Shown piece after piece: positions 32,200-39,438 of a stretch of 39,438 bases of DNA. The translations under genes were made by a program, and so were the position numbers. The stretch comes from Stagonosporopsis chrysanthemi (lineage: Eukaryota; Ascomycota; Dothideomycetes; Pleosporales; Didymellaceae), in the NCBI GenBank assembly GCA_022560025.1, contig JAFISE010000233.1, forward strand, positions 1 to 39,438, in the 5' to 3' direction. Every line of letters begins with the position of its first letter. Position 1 is the first letter of the stretch. The notes beneath the pieces are model-generated. The model was not told the origin of the DNA, searched no databases, and saw only the letters and a program-made list of their open reading frames with translations.

Positions 32200-33583
32200 G
32201 GAGCTGTGATTCAACCTGACAGGGCTGCTGGAGCAGCATGAAAACCACAGGGGACGTATGTCCGAAGCGTCGATAGTAGGGCTTATGCAGGGATCCGATG
32301 TATCCACATGATTATACCATATCGAAGTGAAAATGTCCAAGCCAGTGATAGAGTCGCTTTCAGCGGCTATTAGCTTGGAAGCAAGCCATAATGCGACCTT
32401 GGGCTGACCTATCATCGGAATGGGCGACATGATCTTCGGAATTCGTGAAGAAATTCATTCCCAGCCAGATGGACATCAGCTTAGACAAAAGACATTTCCT
32501 TTGGAGCAATGCAACAAAACCTTCTGATTGAGTCTCCTCATACACCACCTCAGCGAAGCTTTGTCGTTATGACAGCGACATTGGTAAACTGTACTTGTGC
32601 GAAGGTCGCAGCAGCAGCAAAACATACAGGCTTTTTGCAGTAGCGCTACAAGGCTTGCTGAGTGGCACATCTGAGATCGAATTGTCGATATACCGGTACG
32701 GGGTAGGGGCAAGTGGAGCCTGATCATTTGGCACAATGATGCTTACGTAAATACCACTTCGGTTCGTCCTCTTAGCATAACCGCAACCAAGGGAGACCGC
32801 AATTGTAAGCCAAAGTGATCTCTAGCTGTACAGGTATCGCTTCATGGGAACTCGTAGGGGTCAGCATATGCCTTTGCGCTTGACAGATTAGCCTCCTTGT
32901 TACTTAGCGGAGCGTTGCTCTCGGGCAATGACGTACAAGTTGGTTTGTCAAGTCCGTGCAAAGGGAGGCTATCGTATGCTTTGGAAAGTCTGACAGCAAA
33001 AAGGTGGTGAAGAAATAATAACTAAACACACCTTATTATGAATTAATGATTGCTAATCAAGGCCGAGTAAAGCCGATGACGTGCATTTCCATACGCCGAT
33101 ACTGTATGCATGTCCGTGCACTCAGAGCGTACCGGCAGCGTATTCGTAAACACCACTCGACTCCTTCTCGCCAATCCAGACGTCCCTTGTTAGAACTGTA
33201 TTAATTTTCGCAAAAACTAATATGTAGAACCTGCTATCCCGGACGAGGTGTGATGAATGGTGACAGTGTATTATGTTACGGACCGAGCCTTTTTTTTGCC
33301 CGAGAAATGGGGATCGTCACCAAACATGCTCTGGCCATAGTAGAATGTGGGTGAATTGATTGTAGTGTGAGGGTTGAGCCGGAGGCTCCGGTACCTAAGC
33401 TAGGTGCTGAGTGCCAAGCCTCACGCTACAGTGACCTTGCCATCACCTGGGCAGTACGATATCCAAGCGGACAATGCTTATGAAGCAACTTCTCTTGTTC
33501 GGCGGAGGTATAAAGGCCGCAGCGTATAGACGCAGCTCAAAACATCACATCCTACGTCCTTGTTATTTCAACTTCCGTTCGCA
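32200..33583. other. Intergenic, mostly featureless
   Basis: A 1.38-kb region ending in the promoter of the secreted beta-propeller gene. No coding region, RNA or mobile element was recognised. Minus-strand frames such as 32476-32736 lack family likeness. Confidence 0.6.
33509..33514 (+). promoter_or_regulatory. TATA box
   Basis: TATAAA followed by GG, 75 bp upstream of the ATG of the secreted beta-propeller gene. The spacing leaves room for a leader of about 40 nt. Confidence 0.6.
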
Positions 33584-34594
33584 ATGCTTCACCTCGGCAT
33601 CTTCATCACGTCTCTTATCCTCTCCATTTTGGGAGCCCCACTAGTAGCTACGGCTCGTCTGCCATTGAACAATCAAACCTCTGCTCGCACCGTCTTCCAA
33701 TTCGATAATGGTACCTGGGTGGAGAACATCGCCGTTCGCTCCAATGGAAATCTCCTTGTCACACTCATCGACCGACCCGAACTCTACCAGATCGATCCGT
33801 TCCACCAGACTGCGAGACTCATCGTAAATCTTGAGGACGAGGCGGACGCTCTTAGCTTGCTCGGGATCACAGAGATGGCCCCCGACGTCTTTGTGTTTAT
33901 AGCAGGCAACTTCTCAGTTGCACGAGCCGCATCAGATCCCGGGAGCTATTCTGTATGGCAGATAGACTTCAGTCGAGGTGCAAGATGTGAGAAGATCTCA
34001 GACATTGAAAGACTTCCGGAGGCAAGCTTCCTGAATGGTATGGCCACGCTAAATGCCCGGGAAGGCACGGTCTTAATCTCAGACTCGGTTCGAGGTTTGG
34101 TTTGGCGACTGAACACATGGACGGGAAAGTACCACGTGGTCCTGGAAGACGACACCATGAAGCCAGTTGAAGGAGTGCGCCTCATACTGGGGATCAATGG
34201 AATCAAGATCTTCGAGAATTACCTTTACTACGTGAACGCAATGAAAGGGTTGTTCTGCCGCGTCCTGATCAATACCTCCACCGGAAGAGCTTCTGGACCG
34301 TACGAGATCCTCGCAACCGATCTGCCTGGAGACGACTTTACTATGTCGGTGAATGGGAGCGCCTATGTCACCTCGAACGCCGAGAACTCGTTAGAACGAG
34401 TTGATCCAGATGGAAGTCGAAGCTTGATTGCTGGCGGACTAAACTCAACTCTAATCCCTGGTGCAACTGCGGCTGCTTTTGGAAGAACATTGAAAGATCG
34501 ACGTGTTGTCTATGTAACAACAGCCGGTGGCCTAGCTGCTCCAGTTAATGGCAATTATGTTGAGGCCGGCAAGGTTGTCGCTTTCTCTGTATAG
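33584..34594 (+). CDS. Secreted SMP-30/gluconolactonase-like beta-propeller protein
   Basis: Single exon, 336 residues. The open frame extends 8 codons upstream but the first ATG is 33584 (CGCAATGC). Residues 1-24 (MLHLGIFITSLILSILGAPL onward) form a signal peptide, with likely cleavage after ATA. The rest has repeated propeller-blade patterns (WVENIAVRSNGNLLVTLIDR, ASFLNGMATLNA, GVRLILGINGIKIF, DDFTMSVNGSAYVTSNAENS) and several N-glycosylation sequons (NQTS, NGTW, NFSV, NTST, NGSA, NSTL). This matches the fungal six-bladed SMP-30/strictosidine-synthase-like group. Many such proteins have no known reaction; lactonase activity is possible but the metal ligands cannot be confirmed by eye. A TATA box lies 75 bp upstream. 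No neighbouring gene points to a pathway. Confidence 0.85.
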   Translation: MLHLGIFITSLILSILGAPLVATARLPLNNQTSARTVFQFDNGTWVENIAVRSNGNLLVTLIDRPELYQIDPFHQTARLIVNLEDEADALSLLGITEMAPDVFVFIAGNFSVARAASDPGSYSVWQIDFSRGARCEKISDIERLPEASFLNGMATLNAREGTVLISDSVRGLVWRLNTWTGKYHVVLEDDTMKPVEGVRLILGINGIKIFENYLYYVNAMKGLFCRVLINTSTGRASGPYEILATDLPGDDFTMSVNGSAYVTSNAENSLERVDPDGSRSLIAGGLNSTLIPGATAAAFGRTLKDRRVVYVTTAGGLAAPVNGNYVEAGKVVAFSV

Positions 34595-34875
34595 GTGGTA
34601 CCTATAGCTATAATACCTACTTGCGTAAAATTGTGTATATAGAGTAAGGTAATTGTAAATATCAGAGCAAGACAAAAAGGCTAATAGCCTAGTCTCTAGA
34701 CAGCTAATAACCTATATACATCAGTTTCTTATAGTTCTAGCACGTAGGCGTTACAACTGCCTAAAATGATTGCTAAACTTAGTACAAAACAGTCAGGATG
34801 TGTAAGAGAAGCACGACTATAGTGAATTAGTAGATAGCCTCTTGGGGTCAGCAGCTTGTAGAAAAAAAGCTAAAT
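34595..34875. other. TA-rich intergenic tract, RIP-like
   Basis: This tract between the propeller gene and the 5S gene is visibly rich in TpA steps (CTATAGCTATAATACCTA at 34600 and similar blocks to 34735), unlike the flanking coding DNA. The pattern resembles the product of repeat-induced point mutation, possibly on an old mobile-element fragment. No element can be identified. Confidence 0.4.
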
Positions 34876-34879
34876 AAAA
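34876..34879 (-). terminator. Pol III T-run after 5S rRNA
   Basis: On the minus strand the 5S 3' end (…GTATGT) is directly followed by TTTT, making a five-T run with the last 5S base. A further seven-T run lies at 34862-34868. This is the usual Pol III stop signal. Confidence 0.65.
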
Positions 34880-34998
34880 ACATACAACAGCGGGTATTCG
34901 CTAGTGGTTACCCACCTAAATACTAATCCGCCAGTACGTTGCTTTAATAGGGCTGAGCGAGCGGGAAGCCTTGTTTTTAACGTCCTATGATCGTATGT
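34880..34998 (-). rRNA. 5S ribosomal RNA (divergent copy)
   Basis: The 119-nt minus-strand segment starts ACATACGATCATAGGACG and ends CGCTGTTGTATGT, as in ascomycete 5S rRNA, which is 118-120 nt. Helix I closes fully (ACATACGA with the TTGTATGT end). Inner landmarks are present in order: GGCTTCCCGCTCGCTCAGCC, the GCGGATTAGTA segment, GGTGGGTAACCAC and TAGCGAAT. Compared with typical fungal 5S, some changes keep pairing (helix II CGTT with AACG; helix IV TAG with CTA), while others do not (GGGTGACC reads GGGTAACC). It may be a functional dispersed copy or a young pseudogene. Confidence 0.75.
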
Positions 34999-35305
34999 AT
35001 CAGTATATCTTAGTCCAGCACTTATATTCTGAATGCAGCATTGAGGCCAGTCCTGGCCCATGCTGAACGGACGTTTCACGCTCGAAATTCTGGTACTCTG
35101 TGGCAGCAACTTGCAACATCATGTCGGGCTGGACAAAGTAAGCTTTTTTCGTGACTCGATAAATGTTACAAAGCTTGAAGATGCTGTTTAGTGGTGGGAA
35201 ATGAAATCTCAAACGTACACGCGTACCGTCAAGTTGGTGATAGACGAGGTTATCGAAATGTTTTTAAAATTACTTCCTGTTGTTTGTTCAGACCCTTTTC
35301 AAATG
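34999..35305. other. Intergenic, nothing recognised
   Basis: About 300 bp between the 5S rRNA start and the stop of the leftward glycosyltransferase. No coding frame of note. Confidence 0.6.
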
Positions 35306-37885
35306 CTAATTACGCGTGAAGTAATCTACAACTGCGATTCCTTCTTGCAACCTCACCGGTGTAGTCAAACCCAGATGCGCCGGTGCCGGTTCTTGAATCC
35401 GACAATTTGACGAGTCAAGGTGCAGATGAGAAACTTTTTCTTCTTTTTCAGCCGCTCCTTCTGATTTCGTGCCAATAGTACGCAAGGTCATTCGACCGCC
35501 GAGGTCTGTCTGCTTGGCTGCAGCGTCTCCCTCAAGATGGACGACAACCTCGACGGCCTTTTCGTCTTCGATCACTTTCGGGTGGCGCCTGGCAAAGTAG
35601 CGAGCATATTTCCAGAGAGACCTTCATCGATTAACTTGGCTGTAATCATGGTTCATAAAACGAGAATGCGTACCAATAGCAGCTTGCAACGTTGATCCCC
35701 GTCAAGATGATCTTGTACGGCAAATAGTAAACGTACACAAGCACCCATCCAAGACGCTCGTTCTTCCGTCTTAGATGAATTTCGTTGAATATGACAACGT
35801 TGACGAGGTATAATGCGATGGTGGCAATGAGTAGGTATCCGCAAAACGCTGGTCGAACGTAGAAGGAGATCGGAAGCACGAACGGCGTTAGCAAGTAGAG
35901 AAGCGTCTCATATACCTATGGCTTGTTAGTCTCTACACATTACGATATGTAAGAGTAGACTCGTTGTTCTTACTTCCTGGAAGACGAAAATCTTTGCGCC
36001 TAGCTCCCACCAACCCAGCTTCCAGCTACCGAAGATGTAGGCCATGTTGTACCACATACCATTCACAAAGAAGAAGTTCCATCTCTTAAAACGCTGCTGG
36101 AATATTGTCATCTCACCGAATCCACCTCGTGAGCCTCCGCTAGAGACAAAGACAGCTGTAGGGGTCTCGGTTTCAACAAATACATGCGAGCACATCTTGA
36201 TTCGACATCCTAGCTTTCGGGCAACGTGACCAAAGAACCAGTCTTCAGAGACGCTGAATCCCGGATGCTCGTAGAAGGTTTTGACAAGTAACTTCCGGTT
36301 CCAGAGTGAAATAGCGCCATGTGGAAAGGTAGCAGAACCAATTCGACCCGCGAATTCGCGCTGGAGACCACTAAGTTTGTACTCAAGGTCTTGGGCTCTA
36401 CCGTATTTTGTGAGATTTCATATCCTTTTTTGATGGGAGATGGGAGTCTTACTGCTGACACAAATTGCCCTTCGACGAATTCGGTCCTACAGACTTGATA
36501 GTGTACCCGATGCACTGAACTTTCCCCACCAGTCGCTCCGTGACGACAGGGAAATTTTCGGGTAGTGCGCAGTCATCGTCGATAAGTAACACGTTCTGGA
36601 ATGCTTTTGCGGCATAGCATCCCACAAACTGTGCTACAATCTTTGACCCAATGGGAGACCAGATATGGTGAACGCCGTATGGCTGACACACTTCTTCAGT
36701 ATTATCAAGTGGCGTTGGACTATTGCCATTTGCGATAACAAATATGTGTGATGGCGGGAAGATCTTCAGCGATGCCTCTAGCGTAGCAGCGATAAGTCCA
36801 GCAGATTTATAACACGGAATGAGGAGGGCGGTGTCCTTCACATTAGGCTGAATCTTCGTTTCGGTTTCGAGGTCTGTGGGTGCGGGGTCACTCTCAAAAG
36901 GGATGAGAAGAGGCGCGAAAGCGTAGCTAGTGGAATGTCAGTGTGCGGTATGTGAGCAAGGTCGATTACCACCATCTACTTACAAGAAGGCGATGCCAAG
37001 GGTGATACCAAATCCACCAGCAATCACGAATTTGTGTGCAACTACCCACCATAGCCAATATACTGCTCCGTTCCAAAGTGGCACTCCAATGAGTACAAAG
37101 TAAACGAAAGCTACGATGACAGCGTAAGCCACGTACTCGAAAGTAAGTTGTCCCCACTTTGTTCGCTGTAGCTCCAAGCTTCGTATTTTCGCCGCTTCGT
37201 ATGTTTGCCAGATGCTAGTACGTCTCAAAAACGACGCATCTGTGAACCTTCTCTGCACAGCTTCCGGCACAAGAGTGTCGATAACGCTTTCCAGTGTTCT
37301 TTTTCGAGCGTTTTGCTCGTCAGAGTTGCGAGCTTCAACAGCATTGCTCTGTTCGAGGCGTGAGAGGTTGTCCTCTGATTCTGCTTGCGACATCATCATA
37401 TCCGGATTTGATGCGAATGGATTGTAGTTTGACCATATGGAAGATGCATTTGTCCCTAGGGTGGATGACCCAGTAGATACCGGACGGCTCGTACCCAGGT
37501 CTCTACTAGTTCCTTGCTCTGTCGAAAGTGTGGAGTGTTGGTATCGCCTATTTTGTTCCGCTGCCTCTAGAGACATAAATTCTTGTCGCGAACTTGTCTC
37601 TTTGGGATCCAGCCCCTCCCACGATAGGCTTTTGGGATTGGCTGTGGTGTGCTGTTGGTTTGTTGCGGTCGAAGATAGATCGGAGGTAGACATTTGAGTG
37701 CTGTACTGCGACGATCTTCTTCGAATCTCTTCGTCGACCTGAGGGAGTGCGGGTCGAGGCTCCCATGCCAACGATGATCTTGTGTCTCGGATAGAACCAA
37801 TGTTTCCAGTCGCCCAGAGAAGTTGAGTAGGGACTTCAACATCTTGTACAAGGTGATCGTATTCAACACGATCATCGAATCTCAT
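35306..37885 (-). CDS. Processive family-2 glycosyltransferase (membrane polysaccharide synthase-like)
   Basis: Multi-pass membrane enzyme of the GT2 superfamily that includes chitin, hyaluronan and Cps1-type synthases; it would use a UDP-sugar on the cytosolic face. Exons: 37885-36984, 36926-36453, 36397-35974, 35915-35674 and 35621-35306, giving 785 residues. Introns are 57, 55, 58 and 52 bp GT-AG. Residues 1-240 are hydrophilic and Ser/Thr/Gln-rich; two TM helices follow (about 248-300). The catalytic part shows ALLIPCYKSAG (334-344), LLIDDDCALPE (UDP/metal-binding Asp, 414-424), QAQDLEYKLSG (461-471), SEDWFFGH (acid/base ED, 509-516) and QQRFKRW (559-565, equivalent to QxxRW). Several TM helices follow, including TLLYLLTPFVLPISF. 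The cytosolic tail is charged. The polymer is unknown. The start at 37885 is the only ATG before the hydrophilic leader. Confidence 0.93.
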
Positions 37886-39438
37886 TTTTTCTTTGCTCGA
37901 TGCTGTTGTTCGGTATTAAGGCTGAGGACAGCAAGTTAGAGGTCTTTAGACCAAGCTGATCGTGTGGTAGTAGTTTGACGTCACAAAGTTGTTCGGATTC
38001 CGATATAGACAAAGGTTCAATGTTCAAAGATGAGAGTCAAGTGCCATGGGAAGGTTTTTCACCACCAATAACGCAGACCGCGCAAGCATAACGGCCACCA
38101 AGTAACCGTGATGCCGGGGATCAGGCTCAAGACCAAGATCCAGACGAATCTCGACCAATCCTGAGCCATGATCTCACACTCATCAAGCCTGGGTGTTGGC
38201 ATGGCCATGCTCTATTCCAGGAACGAGTTAGCCAGAAGCCACAATGATCGTAGATCTAGGGGAAAGGTTTATCCAAGAAGACAGCTGGTTGTGTAGCCTA
38301 AGATCATGTACACATGGTCTTAGAACGCACATCACTGCTCTGACATCAATAGCTCGACATTGGGTCTCAACGGCGGACACGAGATTCTTGCTACACTAGA
38401 GCGGCTCAATCTGTTGAGGTATTCGCCTGATTCAATAGAATTGCCTTAATTGAAACCGTCAAGGCGAGACGACGCACTGATGTTATTCAGCAGATTTACC
38501 AAGGTGCAAACAACAAGGCGATCAGTCAATCATGTTCAGAGACCAACGTCAAGAGCGTAGTTCTCTATTCTTCACAAGCTGTTAGGTCGAACCTGCAGAG
38601 CCGGAGTACCGACCGAGTGAACAGTGATGAGTGTACCGTAAATTGGTACAGCCGATCAACCAGATCAGTATCCGGGCCATCGGCGAGCGGCTGCTCGTAA
38701 TGCGGACCGCAAGTCGGCCGATCGGAACATAGTTTTAAGATGCGCATATCGGAGAATTTAGCCCTGCCTTTGGTCGCCGAGCATTGTGGACCGTTGGTTT
38801 GAGCCTTCGCCCTACCGGTAACAGCTCCGATACCATGCAAGATCGAGACACTGGGATAGTAGCCGTTGAACACTCAGTAATGCGGGGACTGTGGGCTCTA
38901 CCTGTGCACTATACCCGCAACTGGTGCTCCAAGCTTGTTTGGTCTTCGATAGATCGTGGAAGTGAAGATCGGCCACCCCAAGCCTTAGAGAAAGCAGGAA
39001 CAGCCAGAGCCACACGCGTATGCCAAGTTTCGGATTCTAACAATATTGTCACCCTTACGTGTTTCGGCGTTGGCACTACAGTTTTTTCACATTACAGACA
39101 CTATCACGAAGAACCGGACCGGGATGATTTACAGAAAAATTGAACTGACATGCTTGTAAGGTCGTACATATGCTTTGTATTTCTCTGAAACAAGACACAA
39201 TAGACGGGGAGAGTGATTCGTCGATTACACAGATGTGGCGTTATCCTAGTGTACTATGCAAGGACTAGTCGTGACTGCGGATGTTGCCCCGAAGAAACAC
39301 TCCGGTAGTCCGATCGTGCCAGGGCGAGACACAGCTCTTATACCGTGTCTGTGCACTCAATGCGCGGATTCAGTCAATGCGCCGAACCACCAAAATAGCT
39401 CACTCAAAAATGAGGCTATAGAGCCACACACAATAGTT
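37886..39438. other. Right-end region, no gene recognised
   Basis: 1.55 kb to the window edge. It starts with the promoter of the glycosyltransferase. Open frames at 38784-39143 (plus) and 38565-38873 (minus) overlap each other and have no recognisable domain, so neither is called. Confidence 0.55.

Noticed and set aside
38584..38600. GGTTCGACC on the minus strand, a possible tRNA B box
   Set aside because: Flanking bases do not form a T stem and no A box lies at a suitable distance.
38565..39143. Overlapping frames of 102 and 119 codons at the right end
   Set aside because: No recognisable domain and mutual antisense overlap; not enough to call a gene.

Overview
The window is nuclear DNA of a filamentous ascomycete (Pezizomycotina; a dothideomycete is my guess but is not proven). 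The reasons are short GT-AG introns of about 44-60 bp with CTRAC-type branch sites, Zn2Cys6 and HET-domain genes, many secondary transporters, a dispersed 5S rRNA gene and no operon structure. Exon-intron models were built by hand by joining protein-family similarity across GT...AG junctions. Each complete model closes in frame.

Layout. (1) 1-3958: the 3' part of a PH/C2/RasGAP protein of the BUD2/CLA2 type, with an in-frame TGA-CTA stop followed by 49 more open codons. (2) 3959-5798: low-complexity DNA with a G4-type motif, a GTCAAA/GTCAAT hexamer array and a G17 run. (3) 5799-10279: two leftward transporters, an ACS-family MFS carrier and a PTR2/POT peptide carrier. (4) 11943-13098: an Old Yellow Enzyme, beside a gene-poor stretch of about 2.5 kb containing a GATA-rich tract. 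(5) 15576-17429: a single-exon HET-domain gene. (6) 17699-18470: the C-terminal remnant of a carotenoid/stilbene oxygenase, cut by an assembly gap with C-homopolymer flanks. (7) 19060-20867: a DHA2-type MFS efflux carrier. (8) 21695-30445: four genes ordered as NCS1 permease (leftward), Zn2Cys6 regulator (rightward), PuuE-type ring hydrolase (leftward) and amidase-signature enzyme (rightward). (9) 31037-32199: a two-finger PARP-type zinc-finger gene with apparent frame damage. (10) 33584-34594: a secreted SMP-30-like beta-propeller. (11) 34880-34998: a 5S rRNA gene. (12) 35306-37885: a processive family-2 glycosyltransferase. (13) 37886-39438: nothing recognisable.

The most interesting unit is block 8. 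It combines an importer for nucleobase- or allantoin-like rings, a dedicated regulator, a cofactor-independent cyclic ureide/imide hydrolase of the PuuE type and an amidase. Both divergent promoters hold GATA-factor sites, and the permease/regulator promoter also holds a TCGG-N11-CCGA palindrome. I infer an inducible nitrogen-scavenging pathway (import, ring opening, amide hydrolysis) for a cyclic ureide or imide. The substrate cannot be read from sequence. The second item worth testing is the candidate stop-codon readthrough in the RasGAP gene.
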